64,000 nucleotides of DNA from Prosthecodimorpha hirschii (GTDB lineage Bacteria; Pseudomonadota; Alphaproteobacteria; Rhizobiales; Ancalomicrobiaceae), in assembly GCF_001305515.1 (NCBI RefSeq), contig NZ_LJYW01000001.1, positions 5,751,691 through 5,815,690 on the forward strand, given 5' to 3'. The notes under the pieces were generated by a model. It ran no database searches. It was not told where the DNA came from and worked only from the letters and a program-made list of their open reading frames with translations. Shown piece after piece: positions 1 through 10,865 of this stretch (within the stretch, counting starts at the first letter, position 1; every line of letters begins with the position of its first letter). A program made the position numbers and the translations under genes.

Positions 1-790
1 GGCGGTCGTTCTGGCCGGCGGCGTTCTCTCGCCTGTCTCGGGCGCGGCGGCGCTCGACCCGAGCACCACCGCGCGCCCGCCGGAGACCTCGCCGGACGAA
101 GCCTTCAACGCGGGGCGCCGGCTCTATTACCAGGGCAAGAAGGCGGCGGCGGTCTCGGAACTGCAGCGGGCCGGCGAGCGCGGCCATCCGGGTGCGCTCT
201 ACCTTCTCGGCCGCATCTATCGCAACGGCGAGGGCGTGCCGCCGAACGACCTGAAGGCGTTCCAGATCTTCAGCCAGATCGCCAACAGCCACGCCGAGGA
301 CATGCCGGGATCGCCGGCGGCGCCCTTCGTGGCCAGTGCCTTCGTGGCGCTCGGCTCCTACTACATGACCGGGATCGAGGATTCGTCGATCAAGCCGGAT
401 GTCGGCAAGGCGCGCGAGATCTTCACCTATGCGGCGTCGTTCTTCGGCGATGCCGATGCCCAGTACAATCTCGGCCGTCTCTATCTCGACGCCGCCGGTC
501 CGGATCGCGATCCGAAGCAGGCGGCCCGCTGGCTGAAGCTCGCCGCCCGCAAGGGCCATCCCGGCGCCATGGCGATGCTCGGCCAGATGCTGTTTTCCGG
601 CGACATCGACATGCCGCGCCGCTCGGTGCAGGGGCTGATGTGGCTGACCATCGCCCGGGCCCGCGCCCAGTCGGGAACCGACGAGTGGATCCGCGACGCC
701 CAGGAGCAGGCCTTCTCGGTCGCGAGCGAACCGGAACGGCGGCAGGCGGTGCAGCTGGCGCAGGATTGGATCGCCAAGAACGGCAACTGA
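1..790 (+). CDS. ExoR-like Sel1-repeat exported protein (5' end outside window)
   Basis: The reading frame is open from base 2, so the true start lies upstream of the window. The first visible residues (VLAGGVLSPVSGAAA) look like the end of a signal peptide, so the protein is probably periplasmic. Two or three Sel1/TPR-type repeats follow (GALYLLGRIYRNGEG, AQYNLGRLYLDAAG, AARWLKLAARKGHPGA). Arrangement and C-terminus resemble rhizobial ExoR, the periplasmic inhibitor of the ExoS/ChvI two-component system controlling exopolysaccharide and motility. That assignment is inferred from remembered family sequence; other Sel1 proteins are possible. No exoS or chvI gene lies in the window. Two hairpins follow the stop codon. 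Confidence 0.7.
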   Translation, partial: AVVLAGGVLSPVSGAAALDPSTTARPPETSPDEAFNAGRRLYYQGKKAAAVSELQRAGERGHPGALYLLGRIYRNGEGVPPNDLKAFQIFSQIANSHAEDMPGSPAAPFVASAFVALGSYYMTGIEDSSIKPDVGKAREIFTYAASFFGDADAQYNLGRLYLDAAGPDRDPKQAARWLKLAARKGHPGAMAMLGQMLFSGDIDMPRRSVQGLMWLTIARARAQSGTDEWIRDAQEQAFSVASEPERRQAVQLAQDWIAKNGN

Positions 791-862
791 TACCGACGGT
801 CACGGAATGATCGTCGGTATCCGATCCGCGGATTTCTCATGTCTCCGACGCATATGAGAAAT
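790..862 (+). terminator. two consecutive 9-bp hairpins after the ExoR-like gene
   Basis: The first hairpin has arms ATACCGACG (790-798) and CGTCGGTAT (812-820) around a 13-nt loop. The second has arms ATTTCTCAT (832-840) and ATGAGAAAT (854-862), also around a 13-nt loop. Neither is followed by a clear T-run. They may end transcription or act as an extragenic palindromic repeat. The equal arm and loop lengths are unusual. Confidence 0.45.
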
Positions 863-1126
863 TCGCGTTACTTCAACGGCCCGATGCGTCGGCATCCCGG
901 GCCGTTGGCATGAGCGGGGGAGGGCGACCGCGAGCGGCCTGCCGCCACGCCGCCTGAGCCCGGCTGCCGTGATGGCGAGGCCACCCGTCGTCCGTTCCGT
1001 CTTCGGTCGACCGCCGTCCGCCGCCAAGTCGTCGCCGTCCGAGGCCGGATCCCCGGCCACCAGACGTAGACTCCACCCACCGCGCCGGCTCGAACGACCG
1101 CGCCGGCTCGAACGACCGCGCGGGCT
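791..1126. other. non-coding region between convergent ExoR-like gene and trpE
   Basis: This 336-base gap lies between two convergent genes. It holds the hairpin pair at 790-862 and a tandem repeat ending at the trpE stop codon. I see no credible gene here; the reading frames crossing it are arginine/proline-rich and have no ribosome binding site. Confidence 0.6.
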
Positions 1127-1127
1127 C
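1083..1127. repeat. 18-bp tandem repeat, 2.5 copies, at the trpE 3' end
   Basis: The unit CGCCGGCTCGAACGACCG occurs perfectly at 1083-1100 and 1101-1118, and a degenerate half copy (CGCGGGCTC) follows to 1127. The array abuts the TAG stop codon of trpE. It looks like a minisatellite produced by slippage. Confidence 0.8.
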
Positions 1128-2644
1128 TATTGGCCGCGGCCGGCGCTGCTGGCGAAGCGGACGGCCTCCTCGGCGGCCCGGAACAGGGCCTTGGCCTTGT
1201 TGACGCATTCCTGGTTCTCGGAGGTCGGAACCGAATCGGCGACGATCCCGGCGCCGGCCTGTGCGTACATGACGCCGTCCTTGACCACCGCCGTGCGCAG
1301 GCAGATGCAGGTATCCATCGCGCCGTCGGCCGAGAAGTAGCCGACGCAGCCGGCATAGAGCCCGCGCTTCTCCTTCTCCAGTTCGTCGATGATCTCCATG
1401 GCGCGCACCTTCGGGGCGCCGGAGACCGTGCCGGCCGGGAAGCCGGCGGCGAGCGCGTCGAGCACGTCGTTGGACGGGTCGAGCCGACCGGTCACGTTCG
1501 AGACGATGTGCATGACGTGGCTATAATATTCCAGGAAGAAGCGGTCGGTCACCTTGACGCTGCCGATCTCCGCGACCCGGCCGACATCGTTGCGCCCGAG
1601 GTCGAGCAGCATCAGGTGCTCGCTGAGTTCCTTCGGATCGGCGAGCAGTTCCGCACCGAGCGCCTTGTCCTCCTCGGGCGTGCGCCCGCGCGGCCGCGTG
1701 CCGGCGATCGGGCGGATGGTCACGTCGCCGTCGCGCACCCGCACCAGGATCTCGGGCGACGACCCGGCCACCGCGAAGCTGCCGAAATCGAGGAAATACA
1801 GGAACGGCGCCGGATTGACGCGGCGCAGGGCCCGGTAGAGCGCGAAGGGCGGCAGCGCGAAGGGCGCCGAGAAGCGCTGCGACAGCACGACCTGAAAGAT
1901 GTCGCCGGCGCGGATATAGTCCTTCGCCTTGGCGACCATGCCGAGATAGTCGGCCTCGGAGGTGTTCGAGACCATCGGCACGTCGAGGGCCACATCGCCG
2001 AGCTGATAGGCGGCCTTGTCGATCGGCCGGTCGAGCGTGTCGATCACGTCGGTCAGCCGCTCGACGGCGCGCGCATGCGCCTGCGCGGCCGAAAGACCGG
2101 CCTCCGGGCGGACCTGGGTGACGACGGTGATCTCGTCCTTGATCGCGTCGAACACCAGGATGGTGCGCGGGCGGACCAGGATTGCGTCCGGAATGCCGAC
2201 GGGATCGGGATTCGGTTGGGCGAGGTCCTCCATCTGGCGGACCATGTCGTAGCCGAGATAGCCGAACATGCCGGCGGCCATCGGCGGCAGGCCCTTCGGC
2301 AGCGGAAACTCGCTCTCGTGAATGAGCGCGCGCAGGGCATCGAGCGAGCGGCCCGGCACCGGCTCGAAAGCATCGCGGTCGGAGGCGAAGCGGCGGTTGA
2401 CCGCGCCGGCCTCGCCGACCGCGCGGAAGACCAGATCCGGGTCGAGCCCGATCATCGAGTAGCGGCCGCGCACGGCGCCGCCTTCGACCGATTCGAGCAG
2501 GAAGCAGTGGTCGCGCGCGCCGCAGAGCTTCAGATAGGCGGAGACCGGCGTTTCGAGATCGGCGACCAGCGTCGTCCAGACCACGGTCGGCCGACCGGCC
2601 GCATAGGCTTCGACGACGCGTTCTTCACCCGGTTCGATGCGCAT
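1127..2644 (-). CDS. trpE: anthranilate synthase component I
   Basis: TrpE (505 aa) makes anthranilate from chorismate, the first committed step of tryptophan synthesis, using ammonia from the TrpG glutaminase. The N-terminal part holds the LLES element (residues 49-52) of the tryptophan feedback site. The chorismate-binding domain shows FQVVLSQRF, IAGTRPRG, LDLGRNDVGRV, FPAGTVSGAPKVRAMEIIDE and GLYAGCVGYF. Length is normal for a TrpE without a fused glutaminase. It lies 12 bases after ppiD on the same strand and is probably cotranscribed. No trpG follows: the next gene is convergent, so the amidotransferase subunit must be elsewhere. Confidence 0.97.
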   Translation of the reverse strand: MRIEPGEERVVEAYAAGRPTVVWTTLVADLETPVSAYLKLCGARDHCFLLESVEGGAVRGRYSMIGLDPDLVFRAVGEAGAVNRRFASDRDAFEPVPGRSLDALRALIHESEFPLPKGLPPMAAGMFGYLGYDMVRQMEDLAQPNPDPVGIPDAILVRPRTILVFDAIKDEITVVTQVRPEAGLSAAQAHARAVERLTDVIDTLDRPIDKAAYQLGDVALDVPMVSNTSEADYLGMVAKAKDYIRAGDIFQVVLSQRFSAPFALPPFALYRALRRVNPAPFLYFLDFGSFAVAGSSPEILVRVRDGDVTIRPIAGTRPRGRTPEEDKALGAELLADPKELSEHLMLLDLGRNDVGRVAEIGSVKVTDRFFLEYYSHVMHIVSNVTGRLDPSNDVLDALAAGFPAGTVSGAPKVRAMEIIDELEKEKRGLYAGCVGYFSADGAMDTCICLRTAVVKDGVMYAQAGAGIVADSVPTSENQECVNKAKALFRAAEEAVRFASSAGRGQ

Positions 2645-2656
2645 GGAGCCGATCCG

Positions 2657-4552
2657 TCACGGGTTCGGGCTGTTGCCGACCAGGCGGGACAGCACTTGCT
2701 GGTTGACCGAGAAGCCGACATCGTTGCGCAGCTGGCGAATATACTGCTCCTGCAACGTGTTCTGGATGTCGGTGGCGATCTGCTTGTCGAGCGCGCGGCT
2801 GGTGTCGGTGTCGCCGAAGAAGACCGCCTCGTTGACTTCCTTGACGCGGATCACGAAGCGGCTGCCGTCCTCGCCGAGGGCCGTCGTGGCGGTGCCCTCA
2901 GGCCCCGAGAAGGCGGCCGACACGACGCCGGCACCGAGGCCTTCCGCGGGTTCGCCGCGCTTCAGGGCCGGCGAGGTCTTGACCTCGAGCCCAGCCGACT
3001 TGGCGACCTCCCCGATCGGCTCACCCTTCTCGATGCGCGCGGTCAGTTCCACCGCCTTGGCGGCGAGCCGCGCGCGCAACTGGTCGGCCTTCCAGCGCGC
3101 GGTCGCCTCGGCGGTCACCTCCTCGAGGGGACGGTCGCGCGCGGGCGTGATGGCGGTCACTTCGAACCAGACGAAGCCGTTGGCGCCGTGCGGGATGGTG
3201 TCGTTCTCGACGCCGACATCGCTTTCGAACGCGGCCGGAATGAGCTTGGCCGCCTCGGGCAGCCCGGTCGGCGAGGATCCGTCCGGCGCGCGGCCGGTGC
3301 GGTCGAACTCGACGGAAACCGACTTCAGATCGAAGCGCTTGGCGACCTCGTCGAGATGCGCGCCGCCGGCGCGGGCATCTTCGATCTGGTCGTGCCGGGA
3401 CATGATCTCGTTGACGGCCCGCTCGCGCGCGACCTCGGACTTGAGCTGGGCCTTGACCTCCTCGAACGGCTTCTGGCCGGCCGGCTTGATCTCCATCAGA
3501 CGCAGCATCACGGTACGGAAGCGGCCCTTGACCACGCCGGTCACGTCGCCGTCCTTGGCCAGCCCGAAGGCCGCTTCGCCGACCGCCGGATCGAGGAAGC
3601 CGGCCTTGCTCAGGAGGCCCAGATCGGCATCCTCGGCCTTGATGGCGCGCTCGGCGAGCAGGTCGTCGAAGCTCTTGCCGGATTTGAGCAGCGCGGCTGC
3701 CGCCTCGGCCTCTTCCGGCTTGTCGAAGGCGATCTGCTGCACGCGCCGCTTTTCCGGATCGCCGAAGCGGCTGAGGTTGCGCTGGTAGGCGGCCTTGGCG
3801 TCGTCGTCGGTCACGTCGCCGGGCCGGGCGATGGTCTCTGGGTCGATGGCAAGCGCCACCACCTTGCGGTATTCGGGCGCCCGGAACTGGACCTTGCGCT
3901 CCTCGAAATAGCTCTTCAGCACGTCCGGCGCCGGATCCGCGATGTCTCCGACGATGGTCGGGGTCAACTGCAGATAGGAGACGACCCGCTCCTCGTTGCG
4001 GTAGGCGTTGGCGGCCTCCAGCAGCATCTTCGGCGCCGGCATCGGGCCGGCGACGGCCTCGATCAACTGGCTGCGGATGGCGCTGTCGCGGGCGAGGGCG
4101 ATATACTGATCCTCCGACCAGCCGTTGCTCTGCAGGATCTGGCTGAACCGGCCGCGCGAAAACTGACCGCCGGCCTGGAAGGTCGGGTCGGCCTGGATCT
4201 GGCGCACCAGTTCGATGTCGGACACGCCGACGCCGAGCCGGCGGGCGGCATCCAGGATCGCCGCATCGGTCACCATCTGGCTGATCAGCAGGGCCGGCAG
4301 GCCGGCCCGGTTCGCCTCGTCGCGGGTCATCGGCTTGCCGCGGCGCCGGCCGATCGTATCGAGCTCGCGCCGATAGGCCTGGTCGAAGGCCGTGGTGGTC
4401 ACCTTCTGACTGCCGACGGTGGCGACGGTATTGCCGCCGAAGCCGCGGAACACGTCCGAGACGCCCCAGAAAATGCCGAAGCTGACGATGAGAAGCGCCA
4501 GCAGAAGCTTGGCGATCCACGTGGAGGCGCCGCGGCGCATGGAGTCGAGCAT
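2657..4552 (-). CDS. ppiD: PpiD/SurA-type peptidylprolyl isomerase, membrane-anchored
   Basis: This 631-aa protein is a periplasmic folding chaperone held by one N-terminal membrane segment (about residues 12-32, TWIAKLLLALLIVSFGIFWG). A SurA_N-3 type region follows (TVATVGSQKVTTTAFDQAYR), then a parvulin-like domain around residues 240-370. Length matches alphaproteobacterial PpiD. The start MLDSMRRGASTW is typical of the family, although the internal ATG five codons in is possible. It heads an operon with trpE, a gene order seen in rhizobia, and is divergent from tpiA. Whether the parvulin domain is catalytically active cannot be judged by eye. Confidence 0.93.
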   Translation of the reverse strand: MLDSMRRGASTWIAKLLLALLIVSFGIFWGVSDVFRGFGGNTVATVGSQKVTTTAFDQAYRRELDTIGRRRGKPMTRDEANRAGLPALLISQMVTDAAILDAARRLGVGVSDIELVRQIQADPTFQAGGQFSRGRFSQILQSNGWSEDQYIALARDSAIRSQLIEAVAGPMPAPKMLLEAANAYRNEERVVSYLQLTPTIVGDIADPAPDVLKSYFEERKVQFRAPEYRKVVALAIDPETIARPGDVTDDDAKAAYQRNLSRFGDPEKRRVQQIAFDKPEEAEAAAALLKSGKSFDDLLAERAIKAEDADLGLLSKAGFLDPAVGEAAFGLAKDGDVTGVVKGRFRTVMLRLMEIKPAGQKPFEEVKAQLKSEVARERAVNEIMSRHDQIEDARAGGAHLDEVAKRFDLKSVSVEFDRTGRAPDGSSPTGLPEAAKLIPAAFESDVGVENDTIPHGANGFVWFEVTAITPARDRPLEEVTAEATARWKADQLRARLAAKAVELTARIEKGEPIGEVAKSAGLEVKTSPALKRGEPAEGLGAGVVSAAFSGPEGTATTALGEDGSRFVIRVKEVNEAVFFGDTDTSRALDKQIATDIQNTLQEQYIRQLRNDVGFSVNQQVLSRLVGNSPNP

Positions 4553-4789
4553 GGACTGGGACCGGTTCCTGGTCTGACGAGCGGGGACCCCCGCGAGCGG
4601 CGCGGATCATAGGGAGACCGCCCGACAAGGGCAAGGCGCGCCGATCGCGCATGGATTCGGCGGGCGCCGGGGCCTCGCCGGCGGCCTCGGGCGGCGGTCG
4701 ATCGGGCCGGCACGCCTTTCGGCGGCCTTCCGGCCGTCGGGGCGGTCTGGTAAGCCGGCGGCACCAGAAGACGCGTGGAGGAAATGGGT

Positions 4790-5536
4790 ATGAAGCCGCT
4801 GGTCGCCGGGAACTGGAAGATGAACGGGCTCACGGCCGCGCTGGCCGAGATCGACCGGATGGCCGCCGGCTTCGACGCCGCGCTGGCCGGACGGATCGAC
4901 CTGATGGTCTGTCCGCCCGCGACCCTCCTGGCGGCCCTGGCGGCGCGCGCGACGGGGACCGGGATCGCGGTCGGCGGGCAGGATTGCCATGCCGCCGCCT
5001 CCGGCGCCCATACCGGCGACATCGCCGCGGAGATGATCGCCGATGCCGGCGGCACGGCCGTGATCGTCGGCCATTCCGAACGCCGCTCCGACCATGGCGA
5101 GACCGACGCCGTCGTGAAGGCCAAGGCCGAGGCGGCCCTGCGCGCCGGCTTGACCGCGATCGTCTGCATCGGCGAGACCCGCGCCGAGCGCGAGGCCGGT
5201 CGGACGCTGGAGGTGGTCGGCGGCCAGCTGGCCGGCTCGCTGCCGGACGGGGCGCATGCGGGCAATCTGGTGGTCGCCTACGAGCCGGTCTGGGCGATCG
5301 GCACGGGGCTGACGCCGACGCCGGCCGACGTGGCGGAGGTGCATGGCTTCCTGCGCGGCCGCCTTGTGGCCCTGCTCGGTGCGGAGGGCAGCAATGTCCG
5401 CATCCTCTACGGCGGCTCGGTCAAGCCGTCCAACGCGGCGGAATTGATGGCGGTGCCGGACGTGAACGGCGCGCTGGTCGGCGGCGCCAGCCTGAAGGCC
5501 GCCGATTTCCTGGGAATCGCCGCCGCCTATCGCTGA
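4790..5536 (+). CDS. tpiA: triosephosphate isomerase
   Basis: TpiA (248 aa) interconverts dihydroxyacetone phosphate and glyceraldehyde 3-phosphate in the cytoplasm. The catalytic lysine is in GNWKMN near the N-terminus, the histidine in GHSERR, and the glutamate in [11 protein letters not shown] with the loop-6 motif. The C-terminal phosphate-binding GGSVKPSNA and [10 protein letters not shown] segments are present. I chose the ATG at 4790 because TGGAGGA at 4776-4782 is a good ribosome binding site at the right spacing. The upstream GTG (4775) and ATG (4784) overlap that site. The gene is divergent from ppiD and precedes secG and pyrG. Confidence 0.97.
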   Translation: MKPLVAGNWKMNGLTAALAEIDRMAAGFDAALAGRIDLMVCPPATLLAALAARATGTGIAVGGQDCHAAASGAHTGDIAAEMIADAGGTAVIVGHSERRSDHGETDAVVKAKAEAALRAGLTAIVCIGETRAEREAGRTLEVVGGQLAGSLPDGAHAGNLVVAYEPVWAIGTGLTPTPADVAEVHGFLRGRLVALLGAEGSNVRILYGGSVKPSNAAELMAVPDVNGALVGGASLKAADFLGIAAAYR

Positions 5537-5559
5537 CGGCAGCGCGGCGTCCGCGCCTT

Positions 5560-5601
5560 GCGGGGTGAGACGGGCGCCTTGCGGGGTGCAACGGGCGCCT
5601 T
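5560..5601. repeat. 21-bp tandem repeat downstream of tpiA
   Basis: Two copies of a 21-bp unit lie at 5560-5580 and 5581-5601. They share GCGGGGTG and ACGGGCGCCTT and differ at two positions. Partial copies flank the pair (GCGCCTT before, GTGGGGCGCC after). The array sits in the 265-base tpiA-secG spacer, which holds no other recognisable feature. Confidence 0.75.
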
Positions 5602-5665
5602 GTGGGGCGCCGTCCGTCCGGCCCGCATCGAGCGGGTTGGCAACCGGCCGCGCGATCGTGTATGA

Positions 5666-8047
<2,382 letters not shown>

Positions 8048-8349
8048 CAGCAGCTCAAACCTGGATTCGCCTATGCGGGGCGCCTGGGTCGGACACCTGG
8101 GCCGGCCGGCGGCGTTCGGGCTGATGCCCGGCTGCGCTTTCTCTGATGCCTGGAATTCGATGGACCCGGCTTTGCGGGTGTTGACACCGCGATGGCTCCG
8201 GGCCGGCGGCGGTCGGTCTCGGACCGGATGGACGCGAACCGGATGCGGCGGGTCTGTTTCCGGTCATGCCGCCGCGCGGCGATCCGGATCGGCGTTGCCG
8301 CCGAGTGTCGGTCGGGAACGACGGACCGCCGCTCCCGACCGGATTGTCG
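8048..8349. other. non-coding region between convergent pyrG and tctC
   Basis: This 302-base spacer contains a short hairpin (CGGGC 8117-8121, GCCCG 8126-8130) followed by a T-rich stretch, which may end pyrG transcription. It also contains the stronger hairpin at 8309-8341 on the tct side. I see no gene. Confidence 0.5.
8309..8341 (-). terminator. hairpin after the tctBAC operon
   Basis: The arms CGGTCGGGA (8309-8317) and TCCCGACCG (8333-8341) are perfect complements around a 15-nt loop, directly after the tctC stop codon. There is no T-run on the minus strand, so termination by this hairpin alone is uncertain. Confidence 0.5.
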
Positions 8350-9318
8350 TCACTTCTCGCCCATGCCCTTCAGGATCGGGTTCCAGCGGGCGACTTCGCT
8401 TTCGACCAGCGTCTGCAGGGCCGCGGGGGTGCGGCCGGCCTTGTCGGGGATGACGCCGCCGAGTTCGAGCAGGCGCTTGCGGGTGTTCTCGTCGTCAAGC
8501 GCCTTGTCGAGCGCCGCCGACAGCTTGGCGACGATCGGGGCGGGCGTGCCCTTCGGGGCGAAGACCGCGTTCCAGGCCGAGACCTGATAGTCGGGCAGGC
8601 CGGCTTCCTTGGTGGTCGGCACGTTCGGCAGGGCCGGGGAGCGCTCCGGGGTGGCGATCGCATAGGCTTTGATGGTGCCAGCGGCGATCTGGGGGGCGAC
8701 GTTGACGATCTGGTCGGCCATGTAGTCGACCGAGTTGGCCATCAGGTCGTTCAGCGCCGGGCCGGTGCCGCGATAGGCGATCATGGCCGGCTTGATGCCG
8801 AGCTGGGCGTTGAGCAGCACGCCGGTCGAGTGCGAGACCGAGCCGACGCCCGCATGGGCCATGTTGATCTTGGCCTCGTTGGCCTTCACATAGGCGATGA
8901 AGCCCTTCAGATCCGGCGCCGGGAAGTCCTTCTTGGCGACGATCAGGATCGGCGTGCCGGCGGCCAGCCCGATCGGGGCGAAGTCCTTGGCCGGGTCGTA
9001 TTTGAGGTTCGCATAGAGGGCCGGCGCGGCACCATGGGTGCCCATATGGCCCATCATGATCGTGTAGCCGTCCGGTGCCGCCTGGGCGCCGCGGGTGATG
9101 CCGGTGGTGCCGCCGGCGCCGGCGACGTTCTCGACCACGATCTGCTGGCCGAGCGTCTTCGACATGTGGTCGCCGACGATGCGCGCCACCACGTCGGTCG
9201 GGCCGCCCGCCGCGAAGGGCACGATCATGGTCACCTGGCGGACCGGATAGTTGTCCTGGGCCAGGGCGGCAGTGCCGAAGCCGACCACGGCTGCGGCGGC
9301 AAGAATCAAGGATTTCAT
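8350..9318 (-). CDS. tctC: tripartite tricarboxylate transporter substrate-binding protein (TctC family)
   Basis: This 322-aa protein is the periplasmic receptor of a Tct-type secondary transporter. A signal peptide (MKSLILAAAAVVGFGTAALAQ) precedes YPVRQVTMIVPFAAGGPTDVVAR, the family's hallmark N-terminal region. Later motifs include GYTIMMGHMGTH and AYRGTGPALNDLM. The start at 9318 is set by GGAGGTATCCGC just upstream. It is the last gene of tctB-tctA-tctC. The substrate cannot be read from the sequence: Tct receptors bind citrate, other carboxylates and aromatic acids. Confidence 0.93.
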   Translation of the reverse strand: MKSLILAAAAVVGFGTAALAQDNYPVRQVTMIVPFAAGGPTDVVARIVGDHMSKTLGQQIVVENVAGAGGTTGITRGAQAAPDGYTIMMGHMGTHGAAPALYANLKYDPAKDFAPIGLAAGTPILIVAKKDFPAPDLKGFIAYVKANEAKINMAHAGVGSVSHSTGVLLNAQLGIKPAMIAYRGTGPALNDLMANSVDYMADQIVNVAPQIAAGTIKAYAIATPERSPALPNVPTTKEAGLPDYQVSAWNAVFAPKGTPAPIVAKLSAALDKALDDENTRKRLLELGGVIPDKAGRTPAALQTLVESEVARWNPILKGMGEK

Positions 9319-9362
9319 GCGGATACCTCCCATTTTTGGTTTGAAGCGTGAAGGCGAAGCCA

Positions 9363-10865
9363 TCACTCGGTGAAGACCTCGTCGCGCTCCCGGCGGATCG
9401 ACGGAAGCAGGGCGACGGCGAGGGCCGCGAAGGCGATCACCAGCAGGACGGCGCTGATCGGGCGTTCGAAGAAGATCATCGGGTCGCCCCGCGACAGCGA
9501 CAGCGCGCGCCGGAGGTTCTCCTCCATCAGCTTGCCGAGCACGAAGCCGAGCAGCAGCGGCGCGGGTTCGAAGCCGACCTTGATGAAGCCGTAGCCGATC
9601 AGCCCGAACAGGGCGATCAGCATCACGTCGATCGGCTGCGACCCGATCGAATAGATGCCGATGCCGCAGAAGATCAGGATCGACGGGAACAGCAGCCGGT
9701 AGGGCACCTTCAGCAGGCGCACCCAGAGGCCGACCAGCGGCAGGTTGATGATCAGCAGCATCAGGTTGCCGACCCACATCGAGGCGATCATGCCCCAGAA
9801 GAGGTTCGGATTCTTGGTCATCACCTGCGGGCCGGGAATGATGCCCTTGATGGTCATCGCGCCGACCATCAGCGCCATCACGGCGTTGGGCGGAATGCCA
9901 AGCGTCAGGAGCGGGATGAACGAGGTCTGCGCGCCGGCATTGTTGGCGCTCTCCGGACCGGCGACGCCCTCGATGGCGCCGCGGCCGAAGCGGCTCGGAT
10001 CGCGCGCGATCTTCTTCTCCACCGCATAGGAGGCGAAGGGACCGAGCACGGCGCCGTTGCCGGGCAGGATGCCGAGGACCGCGCCGATCGCCGTGCCGCG
10101 CAGCACCGGATTGACGCATTCCTTGAGGTCCTGGAGGCTCGGCAGCAGCCGGCCGATCGGCCGGCGCACCACGTCGCGGGATTCGCTCTCCTCCAGGCTG
10201 CGCAGGATCTCGGCGATGCCGAACAGGCCCATCGCCAGGACCGCGAAATCGATGCCCTCGGCCAGGAAGGCGAGCCCGAAGGTCATCCGCTCCTCGCCGG
10301 TCTCCAGGTCGTTGCCGATGGTCGAGAGCAGCACGCCGAGCACGATCATCGAGATCGCCTTCAGGATCGAGCCGCGCGCCAGCACGACCGCGAAGACGAG
10401 CCCCATCACCATCAGCGAGAAATATTCGGGTGCCGTGAACAGGAGCGCGAGCCGGCTCAGCGGCGCGCCGAGCGCGGCGATCAGCAGGGTCGCGACCGTG
10501 CCGGCGAAGAAGGAGCCGATCGCGGCGACGCCGAGCGCGATGCCGGCCCGGCCGTTGCGGGCCATCATATGGCCGTCGATGGCGGTGACCACCGAGGTCG
10601 CCTCGCCGGGGATGTTGACCAGGATGGCGGTGGTCGAGCCGCCATACTGGGCGCCGTAATAGATGCCGGCGAGCATGATCAGCGCGCCGACGGGATCGAT
10701 GTTGAAGGTGATCGGCAGCAGCATCGCGATCGTGGCGATCGGGCCGACGCCCGGCAGCACGCCGATCAGGGTGCCGACCAGGCAGCCGATGAAGCAGAGC
10801 AGGATATTCTGCAGCGTCAGCGCAACGCCGAAGCCGAGCGCCAGATTGGCGAGGAAATCAGTCAT
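9363..10865 (-). CDS. tctA: tripartite tricarboxylate transporter large permease (TctA family)
   Basis: This 500-aa polytopic membrane protein is the transport subunit of the Tct system. Conserved motifs include GTLIGVLPGVGPIATIAMLLP near residue 32, YYGAQYGGSTTAILVNIPGE near residue 68, and the second-half repeat ILPGNGAVLGPFASY near residue 265. About a dozen hydrophobic segments are visible. Its ATG overlaps the tctB stop codon (ATGACTGA), indicating translational coupling. tctC follows after 44 bases. Confidence 0.95.
   Translation of the reverse strand: MTDFLANLALGFGVALTLQNILLCFIGCLVGTLIGVLPGVGPIATIAMLLPITFNIDPVGALIMLAGIYYGAQYGGSTTAILVNIPGEATSVVTAIDGHMMARNGRAGIALGVAAIGSFFAGTVATLLIAALGAPLSRLALLFTAPEYFSLMVMGLVFAVVLARGSILKAISMIVLGVLLSTIGNDLETGEERMTFGLAFLAEGIDFAVLAMGLFGIAEILRSLEESESRDVVRRPIGRLLPSLQDLKECVNPVLRGTAIGAVLGILPGNGAVLGPFASYAVEKKIARDPSRFGRGAIEGVAGPESANNAGAQTSFIPLLTLGIPPNAVMALMVGAMTIKGIIPGPQVMTKNPNLFWGMIASMWVGNLMLLIINLPLVGLWVRLLKVPYRLLFPSILIFCGIGIYSIGSQPIDVMLIALFGLIGYGFIKVGFEPAPLLLGFVLGKLMEENLRRALSLSRGDPMIFFERPISAVLLVIAFAALAVALLPSIRRERDEVFTE

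Noticed and set aside
1130-4612. Plus-strand open frame of about 1160 codons over trpE and ppiD
   Set aside because: Antisense to two clear genes; His/Arg/Gly-rich translation without any motif. Typical GC-rich shadow frame.
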